Shown here piece after piece: positions 8,228 through 17,943 of a DNA stretch of 64,000 bases (position 1 is its first letter; the number at the start of each line of letters is the position of its first letter). This DNA is from Acetobacteraceae bacterium (GTDB lineage Bacteria; Pseudomonadota; Alphaproteobacteria; Acetobacterales; Acetobacteraceae), in assembly GCA_027482245.1 (NCBI GenBank), contig JAIXWG010000065.1, forward strand, positions 176,777 through 240,776, written 5' to 3'. The translations under genes were made by a program, and so were the position numbers. The notes beneath the pieces were generated by a model. It saw only the letters and a program-made list of their open reading frames with translations. It searched no databases and was not told where the DNA came from.

Positions 8228-9975
8228 GCGCGCGCTACACGCCCGTCGGCTGGACACCGGCCAAGCGCGCCTATGACGCGGTGCTGGTGGCGGGCGTGCT
8301 GGGGTACCTCCTCGCCTTCCTGAAGGTCGCGCCGCTGCTGGGCGGGGAGGCCGCGGCAATGGATCCCGCGAGCCTGGCCATCAAGGCCTATGGCAGCTGC
8401 GCGCTGCTGCTGCTGTCCATCGCGCTCGCCATCGGGCCGCTGGCGCGGATCGACCGGCGCTTCCTGCCGCTGCTCTACAACCGGCGGCACCTGGGCGTGG
8501 TGACCTTCCTGGTCGCGGCGTCCCACGCCATGGCCGTGATGGGGTGGCACTTCGCCTTCAGCGCAACCGATCCCTTCGTGGCGCTGCTGTCCTCGGAATC
8601 CGGCGCGCTGCCCTTCGTGCCGCTGGGCGTGCTGGCGCTGCTGGTGCTGGCCCTGCTGGCGGCGACGAGCCACGATTTCTGGCTCTCCTTCCTGACGCCG
8701 CCGGTGTGGAAGGCGCTGCACATGGCGATCTACCCGGCCTATGCGCTGGCAATCGGGCATGTGGCGCTGGGCGCGCTGCGGGATGAGGGCAGCCCGGCGC
8801 TGGCGGCGGTCGTGGTGGCGGCGGCCATTGGCGTGGCCGCGCTGCACCTGCTGGCGGCGCTGAAGCCGCTGCCCGAGGCGGCGCCTGGCGTGGAATGGGT
8901 GCGCGCGGGGCGGGCGGAGGCGGTGCCGGAAGGGCGCGCCATCATCGTGCGGCCGCCCGGAGGCGAACCCGTCGCGATCTTCCGGCATGAGGGCAGGCTC
9001 TCCGCCGTGACGAACCTCTGCGCGCACCAGAACGGGCCGCTCGGCGAGGGGCGGATCGTCGATGGCTGCATCACCTGCCCCTGGCACGGCTTCCAGTACC
9101 GGCCGGCGGATGGCTGCGCGCCGCCGCCCTACACGGAGAAGCTCGCGACCTACAACCTCCTGCTCGACGGTCAGTGGCTGCTGCTGGACCCGCGGCCCAA
9201 TCCGCCCGGGACGCGGGTGGAGCCTCTTGCCGTGCCGGGCAACGGGGCGGCGGCCAGCGGCGATTTCTTCATCGGCTGGGCGCGCTGGCTGCCGGCCTCG
9301 CTGCGGCCGGTGGTGGTGCCGGCGGCGCTGCTGATGCTGCTGGGCTTCCCCGCGATCGGCCTGGCGCTCGGCGCGCTGGCGGGGGACCCCGCGGGCGGCG
9401 ACCGCTTCGCGGCGAGCACCCTGCCGGAGCTGCCCTATACCGGCCGCTACGAGGGCGTGGTCATCGCCGCCCCCTACCCGCTGCTGCAGCTGGAGGACCG
9501 CACCCTGCTGCTGGCGCGGGACGGCAAGCTGGGCGCCCATCCCGAGGCCCGCGCCCTGCACGGCCGCCTGGTAAGGGCCGAAGGCTATGTGCTGCGGCGC
9601 GGCGCGATCGAGATGCTGGTCCTGGCGGAGCCGCCCGTGCCGATCGAGGGCACGGCCACGCTGCCCCGCGCGGAGCCGCTCGGCCACTGGCGCATCCAGG
9701 GCGAGATCTGCGATGGGAAGTGCGCCGCCGGCGGCATGCGCCCTGGCACCGGCATCGGCCACCGCGCCTGCGCGACGCTCTGCCTGGATGGCGAATTGCC
9801 CGCCGTCTTCGTGCCGACGCGGCCCGTGGCGGGACACACGGTGATGGTGCTGGGCGATGCGGAGGGCCGCCCCGCCCTGCCCGCGATGCGCGACCTTGTC
9901 GGGCTGCGCGTGACGCTGGAGGGCGAGGTGGAGCGGATCGGCAGCATCGCCATCTTCCGCGCGACGCGGCCATGA
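8224..9975 (+). CDS. Ferric-reductase-like membrane domain fused to Rieske [2Fe-2S] domain
   Basis: This 583-residue fusion has three visible parts. Residues 15-215 form a heme-b ferric-reductase/MsrQ-like bundle of about six helices, with candidate heme ligands His101, His109, His166 and His179. Residues 230-310 form a Rieske domain with the ligand sets Cys266-X-His268 and Cys285-X2-His288 (CPWHG). One more helix (about 360-385) leads to a C-terminal domain containing C496-X3-C500, H513, C516 and C520, possibly a second metal or redox site. The combination suggests transmembrane electron transfer between quinone or a flavoprotein and a periplasmic acceptor. Two tiny membrane proteins precede it and a third follows, all overlapping by 1-4 bases. 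The substrate is unknown. Confidence 0.82.
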   Translation: MSARYTPVGWTPAKRAYDAVLVAGVLGYLLAFLKVAPLLGGEAAAMDPASLAIKAYGSCALLLLSIALAIGPLARIDRRFLPLLYNRRHLGVVTFLVAASHAMAVMGWHFAFSATDPFVALLSSESGALPFVPLGVLALLVLALLAATSHDFWLSFLTPPVWKALHMAIYPAYALAIGHVALGALRDEGSPALAAVVVAAAIGVAALHLLAALKPLPEAAPGVEWVRAGRAEAVPEGRAIIVRPPGGEPVAIFRHEGRLSAVTNLCAHQNGPLGEGRIVDGCITCPWHGFQYRPADGCAPPPYTEKLATYNLLLDGQWLLLDPRPNPPGTRVEPLAVPGNGAAASGDFFIGWARWLPASLRPVVVPAALLMLLGFPAIGLALGALAGDPAGGDRFAASTLPELPYTGRYEGVVIAAPYPLLQLEDRTLLLARDGKLGAHPEARALHGRLVRAEGYVLRRGAIEMLVLAEPPVPIEGTATLPRAEPLGHWRIQGEICDGKCAAGGMRPGTGIGHRACATLCLDGELPAVFVPTRPVAGHTVMVLGDAEGRPALPAMRDLVGLRVTLEGEVERIGSIAIFRATRP

Positions 9976-10157
9976 TCCGCACGCTGCTCGCCCTTGCCAT
10001 CGCGGTTGCGGGCTGGGAAGCGGCGGGTCTTCTCATCGCCTGGCTCGCGCCCGGCGGCGCGGAATTGCTGCTGCGGGCGCTGGGCGTCATCCTGCTGCTC
10101 GGATTTTCTGGCCGTCTGGCCGACACGTCGCACGAGGATCATTCATCCCATGGCTGA
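9972..10157 (+). CDS. Small membrane protein with His/Asp-rich tail
   Basis: This 61-residue protein has two hydrophobic helices, a turn at LAPGGAE, and a polar C-terminal tail rich in His and acidic residues (SHEDHSSHG). Such a tail could bind a metal. Its ATG overlaps the stop of the Rieske fusion (ATGA), and its 3' end overlaps the SDR start by 8 bases. Coding status rests on this coupling and on the clear membrane pattern. No family is recognised. Confidence 0.6.
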   Translation: MIRTLLALAIAVAGWEAAGLLIAWLAPGGAELLLRALGVILLLGFSGRLADTSHEDHSSHG

Positions 10158-10848
10158 CATCACGCTCGTCACCGGCGCCGCCGGCAATCTCGGCCGCGCC
10201 GTCGCCGCCGCGCTCGCGGCGCGCGGGTCCACCGTGGTCGCGCTGGACCGCGTGGCGGCGCCGCTGGAGGCGATGGTCGCGGCGCTGCCGGGGGACGGGC
10301 ACCTGCCGCTCGCGGGCGTGGACCTCGGCGATGAGAAGGCATGCGAGGACGCCGTCGCGGCGGTGCTGGCGCGCTTCGGGCGGCTGGATGGCGTGGTGCA
10401 CACGGTCGGCGGCTTCGACATGGCGCCGATCGCCGATGGCGCGCCCGCGCTGTTCGAGGCCATGTTCCGCCTGAACCTGATGACCACCGTCAACGTGTTC
10501 CGCGCCGCCATCGCCGCCATGCGCGGCCAGGGCAGCGGCAGCCTGGTGGCGATCGGCGCCATGGCGGCGCTGAAGGCACCGGCGCAGCTCGCGGCCTATT
10601 CCGCCAGCAAGGCCGGCGTGCTGCGGCTGGTGGAGGCCTATGCGGAGGAGCTGAAGCCCGAGGGGCTGCGCGTGAACGCCATCCTGCCCGGCACCATCGA
10701 CACGCCGCAGAACCGTGCGGCCATGCCGGGCGCGGATACGTCCGGCTGGGTGATGCCGGCGCAGCTGGCGGAGGCCGCTTCTTTCCTGGTGAGCCCGGCT
10801 GCCTCCGGCATCACGGGCGTGCTGCTGCCGGTGACGGCCAAGGGGTGA
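10150..10848 (+). CDS. Short-chain dehydrogenase/reductase (SDR)
   Basis: This is a classical SDR of 232 residues. The cofactor loop TGAAGNLG sits at the N-terminus, an acidic LDR follows beta-2, and the catalytic YSASK is present with a preceding AIGAM segment at the Ser position. It should oxidise or reduce an alcohol/carbonyl with NAD(H); the substrate is unknown. The ATG at 10150 is chosen over the in-frame ATG at 9994 because the latter would cover the 61-residue gene in another frame and add a non-SDR extension. It is the last gene of the redox operon and may be co-transcribed only for convenience. Confidence 0.85.
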   Translation: MADITLVTGAAGNLGRAVAAALAARGSTVVALDRVAAPLEAMVAALPGDGHLPLAGVDLGDEKACEDAVAAVLARFGRLDGVVHTVGGFDMAPIADGAPALFEAMFRLNLMTTVNVFRAAIAAMRGQGSGSLVAIGAMAALKAPAQLAAYSASKAGVLRLVEAYAEELKPEGLRVNAILPGTIDTPQNRAAMPGADTSGWVMPAQLAEAASFLVSPAASGITGVLLPVTAKG

Positions 10849-10871
10849 TACCGCTACGCATGCCATGACCT

Positions 10872-10984
10872 GCGGCCCGCACAGCGGGCCGAGGCCGCGA
10901 ATGCGGCCCGCCGCTTGTGCGGCGAGCCAAGCGGCCTGATGGCCGCGCCGGCGCCTGAGGGCAGAAATGCGCCAGCATTTCTGC
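10872..10984. repeat. Cluster of three short hairpins between convergent genes
   Basis: Three perfect inverted repeats lie in the 149-base gap between the SDR and the binding-protein gene. The first has an 8-bp stem (10873-10880 with 10884-10891, loop ACA). The second has a 6-bp stem (10931-10936 with 10941-10946, loop TGAT). The third has a 10-bp stem (10961-10970 with 10975-10984, loop GCCA). None is followed by a T-run on either strand. They may act as a bidirectional transcription end or mRNA 3' protector, or be a REP-like dispersed element. Confidence 0.55.
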
Positions 10985-10997
10985 GAGGCACCATGAC

Positions 10998-12551
10998 CTA
11001 CTCCGGCGTCACCGACATGGCGTAGGTCTCCTCGTCGTTGCGCGCGATCACGCGGAGGCCGCGCCGCGCCGCCCAGATGTTCACCTGGTGGTGCAGCGGG
11101 ATGATGGCATAGTCGCGCATGGCGATGCGCGTCGCCTCCCGGTACGCGACCTCCCGCGCCGCGGGATCGAGCATGGTGAGCGCGCGGTCGAGCACGGCAT
11201 CGAAGGCGGGGTTGGAATACATCGAGCGGTTGGAGGTGCCGCGGCCGCGCGCGCGATCAGGTGTGGCGATCAGCGCCACCATGGGGCTGTCGGGTTCACC
11301 CGTGCCGGTACCCCAGCCGCTGAGGCCGACGGAAAACTCCTCCCGCGCCGAGCGGGTGAAATAAACGTTCGAGGGCAACGCCTGGATCTCCGTCCGCACG
11401 CCGATGCGGGACCACATCTGCGCCACGGCCTGGATGATGCGATCGTCATTGACGTAGCGGTCATTGGGGCCGGCCAGCACCACGCGGAAGCCGGACGCGA
11501 AGCCGGCCTCCGCCAGCAGGCGCTGCGCGCGGGCGGGATCGAAGGGATCGGGCTTCGTGTCGGGGTCGTGGCCCATCATCCCCGCGGCGAGGAACTGGCC
11601 CGACGGCGTCGCGTAGCCGCCCATGATCTGGCGCACGATGGCGTCGCGGTTGATGGAGAGCGACAGCGCCTCCCTCACCCGCTGGTCGCGCAGCGGGCTG
11701 CGCGGCAGGCGTTCGCCGTTCACGCTGGTGACGCCAGGCGTGTCGTCGCGCCGGTGGTCGAGATACAGGTAGATGTTCCGCAGCGCCGGCCGGCTGGCGA
11801 TGGTGATGCCGGGGTTGGCGCGCAGCGCGTCCACATCGCGGGTGGAGACGGAATCGATGACATCGACATCGCCCGCACGAAGCGCCGCGATGCGCGACGC
11901 GTCATTCGCGATGACGCGGTAGTTCACGCGCGCCCAGGGCTGCGTGCCGCCCCACCAGGCGGGGTTGCGCTGCATCACCGCCTCGCTGCCCGGGGAATAG
12001 CTGACAAGACGGAAGGGCCCGGTGCCGATCGCGGCGCGGCCATTGTTGAAGTCGGCGGTCTCCACCTGCAGACCGAGGCTGCGGTTGATGATGGTGATGC
12101 CGCTCATCAGGTTCGGGATGAGGGGATTGGGTGCGGCGGTGTGCAGGCGGATGGTGTGGGGGTCCAGCACCTCGATGCGTTGCACCGCGCGTGTGTAGAT
12201 GGTGAAGCTGCCCGGGCTGTTGCGAACCTGGGGCACACGCTCGAAGGAGAAGACGACGTCGTCGGCCGTGAAGGCGGAGCCGTCATGCCAGGTGACGCCT
12301 TGGCGCAGCCTGAACTCCCACACCGTGTCAGCGATCGCCTCCCACGATACGGCGAGGCCGGGCTTGAGGCGAAAATCCTCGTCGGTCGCGACCAGGCGAT
12401 CGAAGACGTGCTTGGTCAGCGCGTTGTTCGGCGTGAGGGTGTGGTAGTGCGGGTCCATGGAGGTGAAGGCGCCGCCGACGCCGATGGACAGCGTCTGCGC
12501 CATGGCCCCGGGGGACGCGATCAGTGCGAGTGCCAGCAGGGTCTTGCGCAT
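10998..12551 (-). CDS. ABC transporter substrate-binding protein, peptide/nickel type (SBP_bac_5)
   Basis: This 517-residue protein has a clean signal peptide (MRKTLLALALIASPGAMAQ) and the family-5 signature near residues 70-110 (WEFRLRQGVTWHDGSAFTADD). It should bind an oligopeptide, opine, glutathione or similar solute in the periplasm. There are no dpp/opp permease or ATPase genes next to it, so it must use a transporter encoded elsewhere. It is divergent from the amidohydrolase at 12645, and its natural ligand may be that enzyme's substrate, although that is only inferred from position. Confidence 0.88.
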   Translation of the reverse strand: MRKTLLALALIASPGAMAQTLSIGVGGAFTSMDPHYHTLTPNNALTKHVFDRLVATDEDFRLKPGLAVSWEAIADTVWEFRLRQGVTWHDGSAFTADDVVFSFERVPQVRNSPGSFTIYTRAVQRIEVLDPHTIRLHTAAPNPLIPNLMSGITIINRSLGLQVETADFNNGRAAIGTGPFRLVSYSPGSEAVMQRNPAWWGGTQPWARVNYRVIANDASRIAALRAGDVDVIDSVSTRDVDALRANPGITIASRPALRNIYLYLDHRRDDTPGVTSVNGERLPRSPLRDQRVREALSLSINRDAIVRQIMGGYATPSGQFLAAGMMGHDPDTKPDPFDPARAQRLLAEAGFASGFRVVLAGPNDRYVNDDRIIQAVAQMWSRIGVRTEIQALPSNVYFTRSAREEFSVGLSGWGTGTGEPDSPMVALIATPDRARGRGTSNRSMYSNPAFDAVLDRALTMLDPAAREVAYREATRIAMRDYAIIPLHHQVNIWAARRGLRVIARNDEETYAMSVTPE

Positions 12552-12644
12552 CGGGACACCCCATGAACATGCTTCGCGTCGATCCTATGGATCGCGATGC
12601 GGCCCCGCAATCGCGGTCATCACCGCGAGGGAGCGACCCGCCGG

Positions 12645-14027
12645 ATGGACCTGCTCATCACCGATGCAGTCATCGTCACGCAGGATGCAGCGCGCACAAT
12701 CCTTGACCGCAGCGCCATCGCCATCCGCGGTGACCGCATCGCGGCCGTCGGCCCGACCGCAGCGATGCAGGAAGCGCATCCCGACCTTCCGCGAATGAGC
12801 GCACGCGGCAAGGCGGTGCTGCCCGGCTTCATCAACGCGCATACCCACACCATCCTCACCGTGCTGCGCGCGACGGTGGAGGATTGGGCGGGCAACGCCG
12901 TCTATGGCTACATGTCGCCGGTGTCCTACACCATGACGCCGCATGAGCGCGCGGTGATGGGCATGCTCGGCATCGTGGAGGGCATCCGGTCGGGCTGCAC
13001 CACCTTTGTCGATCCCTTCCGCCATGTGCCGGACTATGCCGATGCGATGGCGGGGCTCGGCGTGCGGCTCGTGCTCAGCGAGAACTGCGCCGACGTGAAC
13101 ACGCTGAAGATCCGGCATGGCGACTGGTCGCCCGACCCGGCCTTCGGCGAGGTCTTCCTTCAGCGCACGAAGGCAGGGATCGAACGGTTCCACAACACCC
13201 ATGACGGGCGCCTGCAGATCCAGATCGCGGCGCATGCGACGGACAACTGCACGCCGGAATACCTGGAGAAGCTGACCGACCTCGCGCGCCAGCACGGCAT
13301 GCCGCGCACCATCCACCTGGCGCAGTCCATCGAGGAAATCCGCGCGGTGCGCGACCGCTATGGCTGCACCCCCGCCGAATACCTGGCGCGGCATGGCTGG
13401 GCGGAACCCGACGTCGTCGCGGCGCACTGGACCTACTGTACGGAGAGCGATGTCGCGCTGCTGGGCGAGCGTGGCATGCAGATGGTGCACTGTCCCGCCA
13501 ACGGATCCCGCCGCGGGCCGCATCCCGTGCTGGCCAAGAAGATCCGTGCCGCCGGCGTCAACATCTGCTTCGGCACCGACAACATGACGGAGGACATGTT
13601 CCACGCCATGAAGATCGGCCTGATCGTCCATCGCGGCGCGGAGGGCATCCAGGGCGTCGATCCGCAGCCCGAGGCGATCTTCGATGCTGTGAACGTCAAC
13701 GGCGCACGCAGCATCGGGCGGAGCCACGACCTCGGCAGCATCGAGGCGGGGAAGAAAGCCGACCTCACCTTCCTCAACCTCAACAGCCCCGCGCTGCGGC
13801 CGGTGACCAACCTCATCGGCAACATCGTCCATTACGGCCATCCCGGCACGGTGGAGAGCGTGATGGTGGATGGCGAATTCGTGCTGCGCGACGGCAGGCT
13901 GCTGGTGACGGACGAGCAGGCGCTGATCGAGGAGGCGCAGGCGGTGACGCAGGCGGTCTGGGCGCGCATGCTGGCGGCGAACCCGGACCTTCCGCCACCC
14001 CGCGCGCTGCGCTGGCTGGACATCTGA
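12645..14027 (+). CDS. Amidohydrolase, ATZ/TRZ (deaminase/chlorohydrolase) family
   Basis: This 460-residue metal-dependent hydrolase belongs to the cytosine deaminase/TRZ-ATZ group. The metal ligands are His66 and His68 (NAHTH), a His in the IAAHATD segment and the Asp of GTDNMTED. An HCPANGS segment precedes the last strand, and the C-terminal beta-sandwich closes the chain. It should hydrolytically deaminate or dechlorinate a nitrogen heterocycle or a nucleoside-like amine. The ATG at 12645 is preferred to upstream starts because it begins directly with the beta-sandwich strand (MDLLITDAVIVTQD) and follows GAGGGAG at 12626. The flavin monooxygenase follows 4 bases after the stop. Confidence 0.87.
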   Translation: MDLLITDAVIVTQDAARTILDRSAIAIRGDRIAAVGPTAAMQEAHPDLPRMSARGKAVLPGFINAHTHTILTVLRATVEDWAGNAVYGYMSPVSYTMTPHERAVMGMLGIVEGIRSGCTTFVDPFRHVPDYADAMAGLGVRLVLSENCADVNTLKIRHGDWSPDPAFGEVFLQRTKAGIERFHNTHDGRLQIQIAAHATDNCTPEYLEKLTDLARQHGMPRTIHLAQSIEEIRAVRDRYGCTPAEYLARHGWAEPDVVAAHWTYCTESDVALLGERGMQMVHCPANGSRRGPHPVLAKKIRAAGVNICFGTDNMTEDMFHAMKIGLIVHRGAEGIQGVDPQPEAIFDAVNVNGARSIGRSHDLGSIEAGKKADLTFLNLNSPALRPVTNLIGNIVHYGHPGTVESVMVDGEFVLRDGRLLVTDEQALIEEAQAVTQAVWARMLAANPDLPPPRALRWLDI

Positions 14028-14031
14028 CGCC

Positions 14032-15333
14032 ATGCGGAAGATGCACCTGGTCGCCTACATGAAGTCGGGACCCTCGGCGAGCTATCCCAGCACCTGGCGG
14101 CACCCGATGGCGACGCTCGACGACCTGTTCGAGCCGACGCGCTGGGAACGCATCGCGCAGGTGCTGGAGGCCGGCTTCTTCGATGCCTGCTTCTTCGCGG
14201 ACGGGCTCGGCGTGTCCGACCTCTACAAGGGCAACTTCGACGACTATGTGGGCCGCGGCGGGCAGCTGTCGCTGCTGGACCCGATGACGCTGCTGCCGCT
14301 GATGGCGCGTGTCACGACGCGGCTCGGCCTCGGCGCCACGCTCTCCACCACCTTCCACAATCCCTACAACCTGGCGCGCAGCCTCGGCTCGCTCGACATC
14401 CTCAGCAAGGGGCGCGTCGCCTGGAACGTCGTCACCACGGCGCGGGAGTTCGAGGCGCAGAATTGCGGCGAGGAAGGGCTGCCCCCGAAGGACCAGCGCT
14501 ACGACCGCGCGGATGAGATCCTGGAGGCCTGCACCGCGCTGTGGGAGGGATGGGACGCCGACGCGCTGGTGCTGGACAAGGCCAGCGGCGTCTTCGCGGA
14601 TACCTCGAAGATCCGTTACGCGAACTACAAGGGCAGGCACGTGGCCAGCCGCGGGCCGCTTTCCATCCCGCGCTCGCCCCAGGGAAGGCCCGTCGTCATG
14701 CAGGCGGGATCGTCGGATCGCGGCCGCGCCTTCGCGGCGCGCTGGGCGGAGATGATCTTCTGCTCGCCGGCGACGAAAGCCGCCGCGCTGGCCTACCGGA
14801 CCGACATCCGCGCGCGGATGGAGGCAATCGGCCGCAACCCCGATGAATGCGCGGTCCTGCCCTCCTTCACCGTCGTGCTGGGGGAGACGGAGGCGATCGC
14901 GAAGGAGAAGGCGGATTTCATCCGGTCCCAGGTCGATCCGGAACTCGTCATCGCGGCAGCGTCGTGGTCCGTCGCCGCCGACCTCAGCGTGATCGATGAT
15001 GAGGGCGCGCTGGTCGCGCAATCCGGGAACCAGGGCGTGCAGGGCCATCGCGACCGGGTGATGCAGGTCGCGAAGGCGAAGGGCATCAGCTTCCGGGAGG
15101 CGGTGCGCCTGCCGCGCGATCTGGTGGCGGGCACGCCGGCGCAGGTCGCGGACATGATGGAGGATTGGTTCAAAGCCGGCGCGGCGGATGGCTTCATCCT
15201 GCCACCGACCGTCTTCCCCACCACCTTCGAGGAGGTGGCGATGATGCTGGTGCCGGAACTCCAGCGCCGCGGGCTGTTCCGCACGCGCTACGCGGCGGCG
15301 ACGCTGCGCGGCAATCTGCTCGATCCCGGCTAG
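14032..15333 (+). CDS. LLM-class flavin monooxygenase, NtaA/SnaA/DszA type
   Basis: This 433-residue bacterial luciferase-like enzyme resembles NtaA/SnaA/DszA. Typical segments are FFADGLG near residue 60, LDPMTLLPLMA, GRVAWNVVT and VVMQAGSSDRGR. These enzymes use FMNH2 from a separate reductase to oxidise C-N or C-S bonds. It lies 4 bases after the amidohydrolase, so the two probably attack one heterocyclic or amine substrate in sequence. No flavin reductase is adjacent. Its TAG stop lies inside CTAG, which is also the stop of tonB on the other strand. Confidence 0.88.
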   Translation: MRKMHLVAYMKSGPSASYPSTWRHPMATLDDLFEPTRWERIAQVLEAGFFDACFFADGLGVSDLYKGNFDDYVGRGGQLSLLDPMTLLPLMARVTTRLGLGATLSTTFHNPYNLARSLGSLDILSKGRVAWNVVTTAREFEAQNCGEEGLPPKDQRYDRADEILEACTALWEGWDADALVLDKASGVFADTSKIRYANYKGRHVASRGPLSIPRSPQGRPVVMQAGSSDRGRAFAARWAEMIFCSPATKAAALAYRTDIRARMEAIGRNPDECAVLPSFTVVLGETEAIAKEKADFIRSQVDPELVIAAASWSVAADLSVIDDEGALVAQSGNQGVQGHRDRVMQVAKAKGISFREAVRLPRDLVAGTPAQVADMMEDWFKAGAADGFILPPTVFPTTFEEVAMMLVPELQRRGLFRTRYAAATLRGNLLDPG

Positions 15334-16178
15334 CGAATCTGGAAGCGGACGGGGACCGTCACCTCCAGCAGGTCGCCCTCCATCCCCGCGGGGAAGGCGG
15401 GCAGCGTGGCGCGCTGGATCATCTGCTCCACGGCCGTGTCCAGTTCCGCATCGCCCGACCCGCGCGCGATCTGCCAGCGCGCGACGCGCCCATCCCGCAG
15501 CACGGTGAAGCGCAGCATGGCGACGCCGCTGGCGCGCCGAGCGCGGGCGCCATCGGGATACCGCTTCTGTCGTTCCAGCGCGCCCGCCAGGGCCTGGAGG
15601 TAGTTCGGCGGGGGACCTGACGCCGCCACGGGCGCGGGCGGGCCTGGGGAGGCCACGGGGGCCGTCTGCGCGGCGGGCGCGGGCATGGAGGCCGGCGCCG
15701 GCACGCGCGGTGCGGCGGGGCGCGGGGGCGCAGGGCGCGGCGGCGGCGGGGCCGGGCGTGGCGGTGGCGGCGGAGGTTCCGGCGCTGGCTCTGGCACGGG
15801 CTCAGGCGGCGGCGGTTCCGGCACGGGCTCCGGCGGCGGCGGTTCGGGCTCGGGTGGTGCGGGTTCGGGTGGGGCCGGTTCGGGGGGCGGCGCGGCTTCG
15901 GCTGGCTGCGCCTCCGCCACGGTCGCTGCGGGGGCCTCGCTTTCCTCCAGCACGGGATCGGCCAGCACGGCCTGCAGCGGGATCACCACGGGCTCAGGCA
16001 GCGCCTGCGCCGGCGGCACCAGCAGCAGCCAGGCCGCGACGCCGCCATGCAGCGACAGCGCCAGCCCCGCGCCTACCGCGCGCGGCCAGCGCGGTGGCGC
16101 GATCACCACCGCGGGCAGCGCGACCGGCGCGGGCGCTTGGCGCAACCGCGGCGCGGGCTCAGCGACGGCCACCGGCAT
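15330..16178 (-). CDS. tonB: TonB energy-transducing protein
   Basis: This 282-residue protein has one N-terminal membrane helix (about residues 34-55). A long Pro/Glu/Ala-rich periplasmic stretch of about 100 residues (PEPPPPEPVPEP-like) follows, then a C-terminal TonB domain starting near YLQALAGALERQKRYP and ending in VPVRFQIR. It transmits proton-motive force from ExbB-ExbD to outer-membrane receptors. Its start lies 20 bases inside the end of exbD. It is the last gene of the receptor-piuC-exbB-exbD-tonB operon and shares its stop site CTAG with the convergent monooxygenase gene. Confidence 0.93.
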   Translation of the reverse strand: MPVAVAEPAPRLRQAPAPVALPAVVIAPPRWPRAVGAGLALSLHGGVAAWLLLVPPAQALPEPVVIPLQAVLADPVLEESEAPAATVAEAQPAEAAPPPEPAPPEPAPPEPEPPPPEPVPEPPPPEPVPEPAPEPPPPPPRPAPPPPRPAPPRPAAPRVPAPASMPAPAAQTAPVASPGPPAPVAASGPPPNYLQALAGALERQKRYPDGARARRASGVAMLRFTVLRDGRVARWQIARGSGDAELDTAVEQMIQRATLPAFPAGMEGDLLEVTVPVRFQIR

Positions 16179-16590
16179 CGGGCTCCGAGATCAGCGCGAC
16201 GCGGGAAATGCCGGCGGCGGCGACGCGGCCCATGACGCGCAGCACTTCCCCATAGGCGACGTTGCGGTCGCCGCGGACATGCACGGTGACCTCCGCATTC
16301 GCCTGGCGCAGCGCAGCGAGCCGGTCGGGCAGCGCGGCTTCGTCGATGCGGTCCTGGTCGAGATGGATCGTGCCCTCCCGCGTCACCGTCAGCACGACGG
16401 GCGGCTGAGGGGAGGACGCGCGTGGTGCGGCGCTGCGCGGCAGGTCCACCGGCACGCCCGCCTGCATCATCGGCGCTGCCACCATGAAGATGATGAGCAG
16501 CACGAGCATCACGTCCACGAAGGGCGTGACGTTGATCTCGGCGATGGGGCTGTCCTCGGACTCGTCCTCGCCACCCATCCGGAAGGCCAT
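16159..16590 (-). CDS. exbD: Biopolymer transport protein ExbD
   Basis: This 143-residue protein has the ExbD layout: a short cytoplasmic N-terminus, one helix beginning at INVTPFVDVMLVLLIIF with the essential membrane Asp, and a periplasmic domain. The ATG at 16590 gives the normal length; longer in-frame starts run into the exbB gene. It is separated from exbB by 4 bases and overlaps tonB by 20 bases. Confidence 0.95.
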   Translation of the reverse strand: MAFRMGGEDESEDSPIAEINVTPFVDVMLVLLIIFMVAAPMMQAGVPVDLPRSAAPRASSPQPPVVLTVTREGTIHLDQDRIDEAALPDRLAALRQANAEVTVHVRGDRNVAYGEVLRVMGRVAAAGISRVALISEPDAGGRR

Positions 16591-16594
16591 GGCG

Positions 16595-17256
<662 letters not shown>

Positions 17257-17257
<1 letters not shown>

Positions 17258-17943
17258 CACGCGACCTCCGCCCATTGCCGCAGAAGGTTGTGGTAGACGC
17301 CGGTCAGCTGGACCGGCCCGCCATGGCCGGGCGGCAGTTCGGCCATCACCCCGTTGATCGCCATGTCGAGGTCGAAGAGTAGGCGGCGCTGCATGTCGTC
17401 GCGGATCATCGACTGGATCCAGAAGAAGGCGGAGATGCGGCTGCCGCGTGTCACGGGCTCCACGCGATGCAGGCTGGTCGCGGGATAGATCACGGCGTGG
17501 CCCGCGGGCAGCTTCACCCGCTGCTCGCCATAGGTGTCCTGCACCACCAGCTCCCCGCAATCATATTCCTCCGGCGGCGTCAGGAAGAGGGTGCAGGAGA
17601 CGTCGGTGCGGATGCGGTGGGGCGTGCCGCGGACCTGGCGGATGGCGTTGTCCACATGCGCGCCGAAATTCATCCCCGGGTCGTAGCGGTTGAACAGCGG
17701 CGGGAAGACCCGGAAGGGCAGCACGGCGGAGATGAACAGCGCCGACCTTCCGAGCCCACCGAGCACGAGATCGCCGAGTTCCTGATGGAGCTTCGTGCCT
17801 TCCTCGATCTGAAGGTTGTGCTTCACCTCCGCGGATTGATGGCCGGCCGTGGCGCGGCCATCGATCCAGGGCGCGGCGGTAAGGGCGGCGTGCGCGCGCG
17901 CCGCCTCCTCCGCCGTCAGGACATCGGCGATCTCGACCAGCAT
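17257..17943 (-). CDS. piuC: Fe(II)/2-oxoglutarate PKHD-type hydroxylase (PiuC/YbiX)
   Basis: This 228-residue dioxygenase has the iron ligands in AHVDN (His-X-Asp) and LHRVEP (His), and the 2-oxoglutarate Arg near GSRISAFF. PiuC/YbiX proteins accompany siderophore receptors in many Proteobacteria and are iron-regulated; their substrate is not established. The gene overlaps the receptor stop by one base and the exbB start by four. This fits coordinated expression with iron uptake. Confidence 0.92.

Noticed and set aside
6631..9837. Very long open frame on the minus strand opposite pgm and the Rieske fusion
   Set aside because: It is antisense to well-supported genes, is rich in Arg/His/Gln with no recognisable domain, and is the usual effect of strong third-position GC bias. 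The same applies to the frames at 38069-41356 and 46342-49407.
10961..10984. Rho-independent terminator
   Set aside because: The 10-bp stem is perfect, but no T-run follows on either strand, so it is reported only as part of a hairpin cluster.
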